In this document: piece by piece, positions 16,319-25,558 of the stretch
Numbering within the stretch: the first letter of the stretch is position 1
Layout: each line of letters starts with the position of its first letter
Origin: Streptococcus sp. HMSC072G04
GTDB lineage: Bacteria > Bacillota > Bacilli > Lactobacillales > Streptococcaceae
Direction of reading: 5' to 3'
Length of the DNA: 43,347 bases
Assembly: GCF_001813295.1 (NCBI RefSeq)
Contig: NZ_KV812019.1
Location: 1 to 43,347 of the forward strand
Translations under genes and position numbers: made by a program
The notes under the pieces: model-generated
What the model was told of the DNA's origin: nothing
Databases searched by the model: none
What the model saw: only the letters and a program-made list of their open reading frames with translations

Positions 16319-16966
16319 ATGTCATCTAAGGGGGCAGGATTGATCAAAACCGTTTTTAACACGGACAATGTAGTGATGCGTATCAGTGAGAAGGTCCTCG
16401 ACTTGGTAACCGTTAATCTTTTATTTGTGCTAAGTTGTTTACCAGTTCTCACGATTGGAATTGCGAAAATTAGTTTGTATCAGACCTTATTTGCCATTAA
16501 GCACCAGCGTCGTGTTCCGGTGATTCGTAGTTATGCGAAGGCTTTTCGGGACAATTGGGAAATAGGCTTGCAACTAGGAAGTTTAGAACTGATTGTTGCA
16601 GGTATTTGTCTCTTTGATTTATTCTTATTTTGGGGGCAAACTTCCCTAGCTTTCCAAGCTTTGAAAACCATTTGTTTAGGCCTCTTTCTCTTTCTTGTGT
16701 TGATCTTATTGGCTGCTTATCCGATTGCGGCTCGCTACCAGTTGGATTGGAAAGAGTGTTTGCAAAAAGCCATGATTGTGTCAGGCTTGCATTTTCCTTG
16801 GTTCTTTGTCATGGGAAGTGCTCTCTTGCTTCTATGTATGGCTCTTGCAAGCTCGGTTTTAGCTTTCCTATTGGGGCTTATGATCTTTTTCTTGTTTGGC
16901 TTTTCAAGCTTGGCTTTTGCACAAGTTGGATTAATGGAAAAGATTTTCGCCCAGTACCAAGAATAA
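16319..16966 (+). CDS. YesL/DUF624 family membrane protein
   Basis: 215-residue membrane protein with about five membrane segments. The N-terminal FNTDNVVMRISEKVLDLV and NLLFVLSCLPVLTIG stretches are hallmarks of the DUF624 (YesL) family, which travels with carbohydrate ABC transporters but has no assigned activity. AAAGGAG is five bases before the ATG at 16319; an in-frame GTG two codons earlier is less well placed. The next gene, nanA, follows after 31 bases. Confidence 0.85.
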   Translation: MSSKGAGLIKTVFNTDNVVMRISEKVLDLVTVNLLFVLSCLPVLTIGIAKISLYQTLFAIKHQRRVPVIRSYAKAFRDNWEIGLQLGSLELIVAGICLFDLFLFWGQTSLAFQALKTICLGLFLFLVLILLAAYPIAARYQLDWKECLQKAMIVSGLHFPWFFVMGSALLLLCMALASSVLAFLLGLMIFFLFGFSSLAFAQVGLMEKIFAQYQE

Positions 16967-16997
16967 AATGAATTCATTAGTGACAAAAGGAGAAAAA

Positions 16998-17915
16998 ATG
17001 TCAGATTTAAAAAAATATGAAGGAGTCATCCCCGCTTTTTACGCCTGCTATGATGACCAAGGAGAAATTAGCCCGGAGCGGGTACGTGCGCTGGTAGAAT
17101 ATTTTATCGCGAAAGGTGTGCAGGGCTTGTATGTCAACGGATCTTCCGGCGAATGTATCTACCAGAGTGTGGCCGATCGCAAGCTGATCCTAGAAGAAGT
17201 GATGGCGGTAGCTAAAGGGAAATTGACCATCATTGCTCACGTAGCCTGCAACAACACCAAGGATAGCGTGGAATTAGCACGACATGCAGAAGCACTAGGA
17301 GTGGATGCCATTGCAGCCATTCCGCCGATCTATTTCCGCTTGCCAGAATACAGTGTGGCCCACTACTGGAATGAAATCAGTGCAGCCGCACCCAATACAG
17401 ACTTTGTCATCTACAATATCCCGCAATTGGCTGGGGTCGCTTTGACACCGAGCCTTTACAAGGAAATGTTGAAAAACCCACGGGTGATTGGGGTCAAAAA
17501 TTCTTCGATGCCTGTTCAGGACATTCAAACCTTTGCTTCTTTAGGAGGCGACGACCACATTGTCTTTAACGGCCCAGATGAACAATTCTTAGGTGGCCGT
17601 CTCATGGGAGCACATGCTGGGATCGGTGGTACCTATGGTGCGATGCCAGAACTCTTCTTGAAGCTCAATCAGCTGATTGCTGAGAAAGACTTGGAGACTG
17701 CGCGTGCCTTGCAGTTTGCTATCAATGACATTATCGGAGTCTTGACGTCTGCTCATGGCAATATGTATGCGGTCATCAAAGCGGTTTTGCGCATCAATGA
17801 AGGTTTGGACTTGGGATCTGTTCGCTCCCCTTTGACGCCAGTAGTAGAAGCGGATCAAGAAGTGATCCAACGTGCTGCTCAACTCATTCAGGACACAAAA
17901 GCCAGATTCCTTTGA
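16998..17915 (+). CDS. nanA: N-acetylneuraminate lyase NanA
   Basis: 305-residue class I aldolase of the DHDPS/NAL superfamily that cleaves N-acetylneuraminate to ManNAc and pyruvate. Active-site features are GSSGE at residues 48-52 (carboxylate binding), Tyr139 in FVIYNIPQL, and the Schiff-base Lys167 in VIGVKNSS. AAAGGAG precedes the ATG at 16998; an upstream in-frame ATG at 16968 would add ten residues not seen in the family. Here nanA means the lyase, not the sialidase given the same symbol in pneumococcus. Confidence 0.95.
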   Translation: MSDLKKYEGVIPAFYACYDDQGEISPERVRALVEYFIAKGVQGLYVNGSSGECIYQSVADRKLILEEVMAVAKGKLTIIAHVACNNTKDSVELARHAEALGVDAIAAIPPIYFRLPEYSVAHYWNEISAAAPNTDFVIYNIPQLAGVALTPSLYKEMLKNPRVIGVKNSSMPVQDIQTFASLGGDDHIVFNGPDEQFLGGRLMGAHAGIGGTYGAMPELFLKLNQLIAEKDLETARALQFAINDIIGVLTSAHGNMYAVIKAVLRINEGLDLGSVRSPLTPVVEADQEVIQRAAQLIQDTKARFL

Positions 17916-17930
17916 TCAAAGGAGGTCTAG

Positions 17931-18818
17931 ATGAATCCATATGTTGTAATTGATATCGGAGGGACCAGTATCAAGTATGGTTTAGCCGATGCAAAAGGGC
18001 AACTCCTAGAGACCCATGAAATGCCAACGGAGGCCCAAAAAGGAGGACCTCACATTCTTAACACAACAAAGGAAATCGTAGCCCGTTATTTGAAGAAGCA
18101 TCCCTTGGCAGGGGTTGCGATTTCTTCGGCCGGAATGGTCGATCCTGATAAGGGAGAAATCTTTTATGCAGGCCCACAAATTCCCAACTATGCAGGCACC
18201 CAATTCAAAAAGGAAATCGAAGAGACCTTTCAGATCCCTTGCGAGATTGAAAATGATGTCAACTGTGCCGGTCTCGCAGAGGTCACTACAGGCCATGCAA
18301 AAGGATCGAACAATGCTGTTTGCCTGACGATTGGGACAGGGATCGGCGGTTGCCTCTTGCTTGATGGTCAGGTTTTTCATGGCTTCAGCAATTCAGCCTG
18401 TGAGGTTGGCTATCTTCATTTGCCAGATGGTGCCTTTCAGGATCTAGCTTCAACAACTGCTTTGGTCGAGTATGTGGCAGAACATCATGGTGATCCTGTG
18501 GAACAGTGGAATGGTCGCCGGATCTTTAAGCGGGCAACAGAAGGAGATAAAATCTGCATGGCTGGAATTGATCGAATGGTGGCCTACCTCGGAAAAGGAC
18601 TGGCCAATATCGCCTATGTGGTCAATCCAGAGGTCATCGTTCTTGGAGGGGGGATTATGGCTCAGGAAGCCATCCTCAAGCCAAAAATCTATCAAGCCCT
18701 GTGTGCCGAACTGGTTCCTAGCCTAGCAGATAAGATCCGTTTGGAATTTGCCCACCATCAAAACGCTGCGGGTATGTTGGGGGCCTACTACCACTTTAGA
18801 CAAAAACATGAAACATAA
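17931..18818 (+). CDS. nanK: N-acetylmannosamine kinase (ROK family) NanK
   Basis: 295-residue ROK-family sugar kinase that phosphorylates ManNAc to ManNAc-6-P. The ATP-binding DIGGTSIKYGL motif is at residues 6-16, ENDVNCAGLAE carries the catalytic aspartate, and GTGIGGCLL and NPEVIVLGGGI complete the fold. The zinc-binding CxCGxxGC motif of typical ROK kinases is absent; the equivalent stretch reads SACEVGYLHLPDGAFQDLAS. This variant is shared by Gram-positive NanK-type proteins as I recall them. AAAGGAGG precedes the ATG. It is the last gene of the operon, with two terminators behind. Confidence 0.9.
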   Translation: MNPYVVIDIGGTSIKYGLADAKGQLLETHEMPTEAQKGGPHILNTTKEIVARYLKKHPLAGVAISSAGMVDPDKGEIFYAGPQIPNYAGTQFKKEIEETFQIPCEIENDVNCAGLAEVTTGHAKGSNNAVCLTIGTGIGGCLLLDGQVFHGFSNSACEVGYLHLPDGAFQDLASTTALVEYVAEHHGDPVEQWNGRRIFKRATEGDKICMAGIDRMVAYLGKGLANIAYVVNPEVIVLGGGIMAQEAILKPKIYQALCAELVPSLADKIRLEFAHHQNAAGMLGAYYHFRQKHET

Positions 18819-18819
18819 A

Positions 18820-18845
18820 ACAAGTCGCGCTGGCGACTTGTTTTT
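18820..18845 (+). terminator. Rho-independent terminator of the sialic acid operon
   Basis: ACAAGTCGC pairs with GCGACTTGT around GCTG, followed by TTTTTG. Confidence 0.9.
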
Positions 18846-18856
18846 GATTCATCAAA

Positions 18857-18899
18857 AAAAGCATGAAAGATGAAGAAAACCAGATCTTTCATGCTTTTT
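18857..18899. terminator. Bidirectional terminator between nanK and the convergent regulator gene
   Basis: AAAAGCATGAAAGAT pairs with ATCTTTCATGCTTTT around a 12-base loop, with A runs on one side and T runs on the other, so it can end transcripts from both directions. Confidence 0.85.
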
Positions 18900-18915
18900 A
18901 AATAGGGAGACCATA

Positions 18916-19755
18916 TTAAGATTTTCGAGAACGTTGATTAGAAAGTTTTTTGTTTTCCCAGTAGCTATTAAAGACAATTTCCTTTTGTTCTCGGCTTTTA
19001 TTAAGGAAATGAGCATAGATCAAATCGACCACAATGAGGAGTGGTAAAATAGCAGAAATTCGATCGATATAGGTACTACTAGGAAGAGGTGCGGCCGGTA
19101 ACACTTCTGTGAATCCTTGGTGGATGGCAGCCGGGTTAGCCGTCACAAGAACCGTTTTAGCCCCTTTTTCTTTGGCATCCAGGAGACTGTCTGTAATGGA
19201 GTTGGTGCCTCCTGACAATGAGAAACCGATGACTAAACAAGAGGAATCGAGAATACTGGTCGTCCAAGCAAAGCCATCTTGATCAGTCAGGGCTTCACAA
19301 ACGACGCCCAGTCGCATAAAGCGCAATTTCATTTCTCGAGCAACTAAACCGGAACTACCGATCCCGAAGAAATAGACTCGGTCTACTTGATCGATTAGTT
19401 CAGCTACCCGATCTAATTGGGAATCTTTTACCAGACTTTCAGTGACGTTACTGATATGGTGGTAGCGTTGCAAGACACTGAGAGTGAGTTCGTCATGCTC
19501 TTGCACCTGTTTTTGATTCTTTGTTTCCTCATTAAAATGATAGACAAACTCCCGATAGCCGGAAAAACCACATTTTTGAGAGAAACGCGTTAAAGCTGCC
19601 TTTGAGACGTGGAGTAACTCCGTTACACGAGAAGAGGACAGGGAGTGCTGTCGTGCTTCGGATGATAAAAAATATTGAGCAATGTCGCGTTCCATATCCG
19701 TTAACTCAGCTTCATGGCTGGCGATAATGGTTCGTAAATCTTGATCTTGTTTCAC
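18916..19755 (-). CDS. nanR: RpiR-family transcriptional regulator of the sialic acid operon
   Basis: 279-residue regulator with an N-terminal RpiR-type helix-turn-helix domain (about residues 1-75; SRVTELLHVSKAALTRFSQKCGF contains the recognition helix) and a C-terminal SIS sugar-phosphate-binding domain (about 115-245; VYFFGIGSSGLVAREMKLRFMRLG and IGFSLSGGTNSI). It is expected to bind a sialic-acid-derived sugar phosphate and control the convergent operon, as NanR does in pneumococcus. Translation starts at GTG (19755), preceded by AAAGGAGG. A minus-strand TATAAT lies at about 19815-19820. Confidence 0.9.
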   Translation of the reverse strand: MKQDQDLRTIIASHEAELTDMERDIAQYFLSSEARQHSLSSSRVTELLHVSKAALTRFSQKCGFSGYREFVYHFNEETKNQKQVQEHDELTLSVLQRYHHISNVTESLVKDSQLDRVAELIDQVDRVYFFGIGSSGLVAREMKLRFMRLGVVCEALTDQDGFAWTTSILDSSCLVIGFSLSGGTNSITDSLLDAKEKGAKTVLVTANPAAIHQGFTEVLPAAPLPSSTYIDRISAILPLLIVVDLIYAHFLNKSREQKEIVFNSYWENKKLSNQRSRKS

Positions 19756-19987
19756 AGCAATCCTCCTTTCTCACAGGATGAAATAACAGGATGCTCCTAT
19801 AATATATTACACATTATAACATGGGTAACCGCTTTATTCAAGTAAAAGAAATCAAGAAATACTGAAACTAGGAACAGGATATGCGAAAAGAAGAGAACGC
19901 TACCAAACTTGAAACTAAGGTCTTATTTGTTGTCCACAATTTTCTGAAAATTCCCGGTTGGGCCTGAACAAACGTTATGAATTGTGG

Positions 19988-19993
19988 TATAAT
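19988..19993 (+). promoter_or_regulatory. -10 element of the V-ATPase operon promoter
   Basis: TATAAT about 55 bases before the first gene. A CCACAATT (19935 region) and AATTGTGG (19980 region) pair flanks the presumed promoter as a widely spaced inverted repeat; whether it is an operator is unknown. Confidence 0.5.
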
Positions 19994-20048
19994 TTAAGAT
20001 AATTGTACTGTTGTTGGAAAAACAATAGTTGAATAAGGAGGTGTGACG

Positions 20049-20372
20049 ATGTCGAATGCAACACTCGAGATGATGCAAGAGATCGAGCAAGCTGCTCAGG
20101 GCGTGATCGTAGGCTATGAAGCTCAAGTTGAACAAATCCGAACGGATTCGCGCGATCGCCTTGCAACAGTGGCACAGCATTACGATGAGGAAACCAAGCA
20201 ATTGGTCACAGAGGCAGAAAAAAACGCCCAGGAAAGACTCGTCCGTTTAACGAAAGATCTGGAAGAAACGGTTGCGCGCAATGATGCCAAGGTACAAGAG
20301 GCGATGACCGATAAGCGAGCTGGGTTAGTTGAAGCCATTGTAGAAAAGGTGGTAGCAAGCTATGGCCGTTAG
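20049..20372 (+). CDS. V-type ATPase peripheral-stalk subunit (G/H-like)
   Basis: 107-residue, almost wholly helical coiled-coil protein (EQVEQIRTDSRDRLATV, then KQLVTEAEKNAQERLVRL). It is the first gene of the V-ATPase operon and overlaps the I-subunit gene by 11 bases. Size, position and composition match the G/H-type stalk subunit that pairs with subunit E to hold the catalytic head still. It is named NtpF in some species and NtpG or NtpH in others, so I give no symbol. AAGGAGG is seven bases before the ATG at 20049. Confidence 0.85.
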   Translation: MSNATLEMMQEIEQAAQGVIVGYEAQVEQIRTDSRDRLATVAQHYDEETKQLVTEAEKNAQERLVRLTKDLEETVARNDAKVQEAMTDKRAGLVEAIVEKVVASYGR

Positions 20373-22323
20373 TCAGATGCAAAAACTGTCCCTCATCTTA
20401 CCCAAAGATGACTTGGACAGTCTCCTACTAGCGCTACAGTCTGAGGCAAAAATCCAGATTTATGACCTCAGTGAGCATGAAGAATGGCAGGCTGCCTTTG
20501 AGGCAAATACCTTGTCTCAACCCTTGACAGAGGACAATCGTCAAGCCTTGGTAGAGCTGCAAAAACGTCAAGAACAAGTTGAAAAAATGATTCAGACTCT
20601 AGAGCCTTACATGCCTGAGAAGAAGGCTCTGCAAGCTCTAAAGGAAGAACCCTTAAGCTTGTCTTTTGATGACTTGCAGGCCCATGGGATGATTCGAGAC
20701 GAGGATCTCCTATTGACCAAGTTGAAACGCCAATTGCACGTGTTAGATAAGGCTCGTCAGAAGATTGCGGATGCAAAGGGAGAGATAGAGCGCTTAGAAA
20801 AATGGCGACCGTTAGAGGTGACGCCAGCTGCTCTCGCTACTTTTCACTATGTGCATGGCTTGATCGGGACCATTCCCAATAGCGATACAGACGCCGTTCG
20901 TTCTTCCTTAAAAGCTCATCCTGAGCTGAAGTTAGAAGAAGTCTTTACGTCTGAAACTGAACACGGCTATGTCATCTTGTATCGTTCGGGAGATCGTGTA
21001 GCTGTTCAGGAGCTTCTGGAAGACCATGGGTTCAAAGAATTGGACTATGAAGAAGAGCAGGTCCCGGCCGCCTACTTGGATCGCCTAGAAGGGGAAATCA
21101 AAGAGCAAGAAGCTGTAGTTGCAGCAACCCTAGCCGAGTTGCAAAACTCCCAGAAGGAGTTGGACCAGCTCAAGTACCAGATGGATTACTTGCTGAGTTC
21201 GGGAGCTCGGGAGGAAGCCAAGTCGCTTCTTGCCAGCACGCAAAGCTTGGTAGCCCTAGAGGGTTGGATTGAAACATCCCAAGTGGCCTCATTGCGAGAT
21301 TTCTTGCAAGAAGGTTTTGGTTCTCGGGTCTTACTAGAGACGCGCGATGTGACGGAAAAAGATTGGGATGACGTTCCGATCCAGTTGCGAAATAATGCCT
21401 TGGTAGAGCCCTTTGAATTAGTCACAGAGATGTACGCCCTGCCTAAGTATTACGAGAAAGATCCGACACCAATCGTTTCTCTCTTCTACTTTGTTTTCTT
21501 TGGCATGATGGTCGCAGATATCGGTTATGGACTGTTGCTAACGGTGGCGACAGGTTTTGCCCTTAAAGCCTTCAAGCTCAAGCCTGGTACAGCCAAGAAC
21601 CTTCGTTTCTTCAGTCTCCTCGGAATTTCAGTTGCCCTTTGGGGTGTGGTCTATGGCTCTTTCTTTGGATTTGAGATGCCTTTTGCCTTGATCAGTACGA
21701 CCAGTAACGCCATGACCATCCTGATCCTCTCAGTGGTCTTTGGTTTTGTCACTGTCTTAGTGGGCCTCTTCCTAGGAGGAATGAAAAATGTTCGCCTCAA
21801 AGACTACACCGAAGCCTATAATGCTGGCTTTGCTTGGGTCTTGATCCTACTTGGCTTAATGCTTCTAGCAGTAGGCAATATCTTGCCAGGGATGAGCCTT
21901 CTAGTTCCGATTGGCAAGTGGCTGGCTATTTTGAATGCCATTGGGATCTTGATTGTTTCCATTGTCAGTGCCAAGAAGCTATCCGGTTTAGCGTCTGGTC
22001 TCTTTAACCTCTACAATGTTAGTGGCTATGTCGGAGACTTGGTCAGCTTCACCCGTTTGATGGCCTTGGGCTTGTCTGGAGCGAGTATCGGTTCGGCCTT
22101 CAACCTTATTGTTAATCTCTTTCCACCGCTTGGACGGTTTACGGTAGGGCTTGTGCTCTTTATCGTCCTACATGCCATTAATATGTTCCTGTCCTTCTTG
22201 TCAGGGTATGTGCATGGAGCCCGTTTAATCTTTGTGGAGTTCTTCGGTAAGTTCTACGAAGGAGGAGGCAAGCCATTTCGTCCTCTTAAACCTTCTGAAC
22301 GCTATATTAAAACAAAAAAATAA
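20362..22323 (+). CDS. ntpI: V-type ATPase subunit I (a-subunit)
   Basis: 653-residue stator subunit. The N-terminal about 350 residues are cytoplasmic and partly coiled coil, and the C-terminal half has seven or eight membrane segments. It starts MQKLSLILPKDDLDSLL in the usual way. The FFGMMVADIGYGLL segment and the late YVGDLVSFTRLMALGLSG segment, with the arginine that faces the rotor glutamate, identify it. With the K ring it forms the ion path. The start overlaps the previous gene. Confidence 0.95.
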   Translation: MAVSQMQKLSLILPKDDLDSLLLALQSEAKIQIYDLSEHEEWQAAFEANTLSQPLTEDNRQALVELQKRQEQVEKMIQTLEPYMPEKKALQALKEEPLSLSFDDLQAHGMIRDEDLLLTKLKRQLHVLDKARQKIADAKGEIERLEKWRPLEVTPAALATFHYVHGLIGTIPNSDTDAVRSSLKAHPELKLEEVFTSETEHGYVILYRSGDRVAVQELLEDHGFKELDYEEEQVPAAYLDRLEGEIKEQEAVVAATLAELQNSQKELDQLKYQMDYLLSSGAREEAKSLLASTQSLVALEGWIETSQVASLRDFLQEGFGSRVLLETRDVTEKDWDDVPIQLRNNALVEPFELVTEMYALPKYYEKDPTPIVSLFYFVFFGMMVADIGYGLLLTVATGFALKAFKLKPGTAKNLRFFSLLGISVALWGVVYGSFFGFEMPFALISTTSNAMTILILSVVFGFVTVLVGLFLGGMKNVRLKDYTEAYNAGFAWVLILLGLMLLAVGNILPGMSLLVPIGKWLAILNAIGILIVSIVSAKKLSGLASGLFNLYNVSGYVGDLVSFTRLMALGLSGASIGSAFNLIVNLFPPLGRFTVGLVLFIVLHAINMFLSFLSGYVHGARLIFVEFFGKFYEGGGKPFRPLKPSERYIKTKK

Positions 22324-22833
<510 letters not shown>

Positions 22834-22903
22834 GAGCTAGCTTTGATGGATTCGCCTTACGAGGCGAAAAACACAAGACGCATGCAATAGGAGAAAAAAC
22901 GAT

Positions 22904-23494
22904 ATGGATGAACAAACCCAATTAAAGGATTCGATCTTGGCCCAAGCCCACGAAAAAGGGCGTAAACTCTTAGAAGAGGCCAAGGAAACCATCCTAAAAG
23001 AAGAGACTGCGCAAGAAGAGCGTTTGATTCAAGACAAACTCAATCAACGCTCCGAGCAGCTCAAGCGGATTCAACGTCAATTGCAACGTGAAACCCAACA
23101 AATCGAAAATAAAAAACGCCAATCCACCCTTGTCACCAAGCAACGAGTCTTAAAGGATCTCTTTGCAGATGCTTATGAAGCGATGGTGGCTTGGCCCCTT
23201 GAAAAGGAAATGCAGTTTGTAGATGCGGTCTTAGATCGCTATCAGGGACAAGTTGTGACCCTGACCTTCGGGGCGGTGAGCGCTGCTAAATTTGATTCAG
23301 CAGCTCTCGAGAGATTGAAGAAGACGCATCAGAATGTGACAGTTGCAGATGCAACGATCCCAGCTCAAGCAGGATTTGTCTTGTCGGTTGGGAAGATTGA
23401 TGACAACTATCTCTACCGTGATTTGGTGGATTCCATTTGGGAGCAAGAAAGCTACCAGATGGCAGCCAGCATTTTCACAGATGAAGAGAACTAG
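22904..23494 (+). CDS. ntpE: V-type ATPase peripheral-stalk subunit E
   Basis: 196-residue subunit. The N-terminal about 90 residues are a long charged helix (AQAHEKGRKLLEEAKETI, QRSEQLKRIQRQLQRETQQ), which pairs with the G/H-like subunit as the outer stalk, followed by a small globular C-terminal domain (about 100-196). The order K-E-C-F in the operon supports the call. It starts 70 bases after the K gene and ends 9 bases before the C gene. Confidence 0.9.
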   Translation: MDEQTQLKDSILAQAHEKGRKLLEEAKETILKEETAQEERLIQDKLNQRSEQLKRIQRQLQRETQQIENKKRQSTLVTKQRVLKDLFADAYEAMVAWPLEKEMQFVDAVLDRYQGQVVTLTFGAVSAAKFDSAALERLKKTHQNVTVADATIPAQAGFVLSVGKIDDNYLYRDLVDSIWEQESYQMAASIFTDEEN

Positions 23495-23503
23495 GAGGTT
23501 GCA

Positions 23504-24523
23504 ATGAGCGAACGGACCTATTCTCAAGTCAATACAGGAATCAGCGTACGTGAGGCTAGTTTTGTCAGTCCCAGTCAGTTCGAGCAGTTGCTTGCAAGTC
23601 CCTCTAGTGAGAGCCGAGAAGGCTTGCTACAAGGAACACCTTATGCTTTAGATAGCAAGGAGATCAAGGATTTATCAGCCCTTGAAGCCCGCCTGATGGC
23701 AGCCTTGTTGGCAGAATACCAATGGGCTTTTGAGGTAAGCCCTCAGTCAGACCTGGTTAGCCTGTTTACCTTGAAGTACACCTATCATAATCTCAAGGTT
23801 TATCTAAAACACAAGGCGACAGAGCGCAAGTTGGGGCACTTATTGATCCCTATCGGTCCTTATTCTCTCGATGTGCTCGAGCATTTGGTGGCGACCTTTT
23901 CTGCAGAGCATTGTCCGGCCTTTATGGCGGAAGAAGTGGCTGCAACCTGGCAAGAATTCCAAGACTATCAGGACTTGCGGGTCCTCGAAATTGGGATGGA
24001 CTTAGCTTATTTTAAACATCTGAGATACTTAGGGGACAGCCTAGATCATCCGATTCTGAAGCAGTTGGTGGACGTGACCATTGACTTTTACAATGCGATT
24101 ACAGTTAAGCGGGCCTTGGATCAGCAAAAACCGCATAGCTTTATGCACCAATTACTTTCAGATGAAGGGAGCCTCAGTGCCCATCAGGTGATCGACCTGC
24201 TAGAATCCGGTCAGTGGTTGACCTGGTTTTATCAAGTTAATCCGCTGGACTACGATCTCGCCTTAGAGACTTATGAAGAAAAGATGCGCACCGGTCAACT
24301 AAAGACCGTAGAGTTGGAGTATTTAGAGAGTTTGGTGAAATTCAGTCTTCTAGACGCTGGCCGTTTTGAAGTCGATGGACCACTCCCTCTTGTTCGTTAT
24401 CTTAACGGAAAAGAGTTAGAGGTAACCAACCTTCGTTTGGTCCTCTCTGGTTTGGACAATGGTTTTCCGCTAGCAGAAATCAAAGAAAGGATGAGACCGA
24501 TTTATGGACAAACAGACCTATAA
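23504..24523 (+). CDS. ntpC: V-type ATPase subunit C (d-type central connector)
   Basis: 339-residue, mostly helical subunit that caps the K ring and joins it to the central stalk. Family stretches are the N-terminal YSQVNTGISVREASFVSPSQFEQLL region and repeated helical bundles with LKVYLKHKATERKLG and EIGMDLAYFKHL. The length is close to the E. hirae subunit. GGAGG is nine bases before the ATG. The 3' end overlaps the F gene by 20 bases. Confidence 0.92.
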   Translation: MSERTYSQVNTGISVREASFVSPSQFEQLLASPSSESREGLLQGTPYALDSKEIKDLSALEARLMAALLAEYQWAFEVSPQSDLVSLFTLKYTYHNLKVYLKHKATERKLGHLLIPIGPYSLDVLEHLVATFSAEHCPAFMAEEVAATWQEFQDYQDLRVLEIGMDLAYFKHLRYLGDSLDHPILKQLVDVTIDFYNAITVKRALDQQKPHSFMHQLLSDEGSLSAHQVIDLLESGQWLTWFYQVNPLDYDLALETYEEKMRTGQLKTVELEYLESLVKFSLLDAGRFEVDGPLPLVRYLNGKELEVTNLRLVLSGLDNGFPLAEIKERMRPIYGQTDL

Positions 24524-24824
24524 GATCGCCGTTGTGGGCAATCGGGACGCCATCCTTCCTTTTCGCCTGATTGGCTTTCAAACCTATCCGGTCACAGAGC
24601 CGCAAGAAGCGATCAATACCCTGCGAAAACTCAGTCGAGAAAACTTCGGGATTATCTACCTAACAGAGGATATTGCTCAGGCCATTCCAGATACAGTGGC
24701 TTTTTACGACCAGCAGCTGACTCCGGCTCTGATCCTTATCCCGACCCATAGAGGAACTACGGGACTGGGCCAACAGCGGATTCGTGATAATGTCGAAAAA
24801 GCAGTAGGACAGGATATTTTATGA
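24504..24824 (+). CDS. ntpF: V-type ATPase subunit F (central shaft)
   Basis: 106-residue subunit with the CheY-like fold of V-ATPase F: YKIAVVGNRDAILPFRLIGF at the N-terminus and LILIPTHRGTTGLGQQRIRDNVEKAVG at the C-terminus. It binds the D shaft and activates ATP hydrolysis. The gene overlaps both neighbours: the C gene by 20 bases, and the following acetyltransferase by 4 bases (ATGA). In E. hirae naming this subunit is NtpG, so the symbol follows streptococcal usage. Confidence 0.9.
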   Translation: MDKQTYKIAVVGNRDAILPFRLIGFQTYPVTEPQEAINTLRKLSRENFGIIYLTEDIAQAIPDTVAFYDQQLTPALILIPTHRGTTGLGQQRIRDNVEKAVGQDIL

Positions 24825-25525
24825 GAACAAATGAATTTGGCCAAGCGATTGGCGATGCACTGTCGGAGTTTACACCGGGGCGCTTGCCAGCTATTGAGCG
24901 GATCGAAGGTCGCTATACCGTGATCGAGCGCCTCTCAAAAGAAAAACATGGAGCAGATCTTTATCAGGTTTACGGGCCGGACTCTCCAGCAGCGATGTGG
25001 ACCTTTCTGTTCAAAGGTCCTGCCCGCAATGAAGAGGAGTGGGACCACTTGTTAGATGATCTCATGACAGCTCAAGGTCGCTTTTACTATGCGATAGTAG
25101 ACAAAGATTCAGGCAAGGCTTTAGGGACATTCTCTCTCATGCGGATCGATCAAGCCAACCGGGTGATCGAAGTCGGAGCAGTGACCTACTCACCAGCACT
25201 CCAAAAGACACGCATGGCTACGGAAGCCCAGTATCTGTTAGCGCGCTACGTGTTTGAAGATTTAGGCTACCGCCGTTATGAGTGGAAATGTGATGCCTTA
25301 AACCAAGCTTCTCGAAAAGCAGCTGAGCGCTTAGGATTCACCTATGAAGGCTGTTTCCGTCAGGCTGTTGTTTATAAAGGTCGGACCCGTGATACAGACT
25401 GGTTGTCCATCATTGACCAAGAATGGCCAGCTATCAAACAGCGGCTAGAAGCCTGGTTGGATCCAAGCAATTTCGATGCCAATGGCCAACAAAAGCAAGC
25501 TCTAAGAGAGATAGCACAAAAGTAA
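24821..25525 (+). CDS. GNAT-family N-acetyltransferase inside the V-ATPase operon
   Basis: 234-residue acetyltransferase of the RimJ/RimL type. Core GNAT elements are GTFSLMRIDQANRVIEVGAV (about 105-125), the acetyl-CoA-binding helix region ALQKTRMATEAQYLLARYVFEDLGYRR, and NQASRKAAERLGFTYEG (about 166-182). The last 40 residues are an extra charged extension. The ATG overlaps the stop of ntpF (ATGA), and the gene lies 33 bases before ntpA, so it is expressed with the pump. It is not a pump subunit. Whether it acetylates the pump, a ribosomal protein or a small molecule cannot be told. Confidence 0.9.
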   Translation: MRTNEFGQAIGDALSEFTPGRLPAIERIEGRYTVIERLSKEKHGADLYQVYGPDSPAAMWTFLFKGPARNEEEWDHLLDDLMTAQGRFYYAIVDKDSGKALGTFSLMRIDQANRVIEVGAVTYSPALQKTRMATEAQYLLARYVFEDLGYRRYEWKCDALNQASRKAAERLGFTYEGCFRQAVVYKGRTRDTDWLSIIDQEWPAIKQRLEAWLDPSNFDANGQQKQALREIAQK

Positions 25526-25558
25526 AACAAAGAAACAAAGGATTCCCAGGAGGAATAC

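Noticed and set aside
24821..25525. The gene after ntpF as an extra V-ATPase subunit (G/H type)
   Set aside because: It has clear GNAT acetyltransferase motifs, and the G/H-like subunit is already encoded at 20049-20372.
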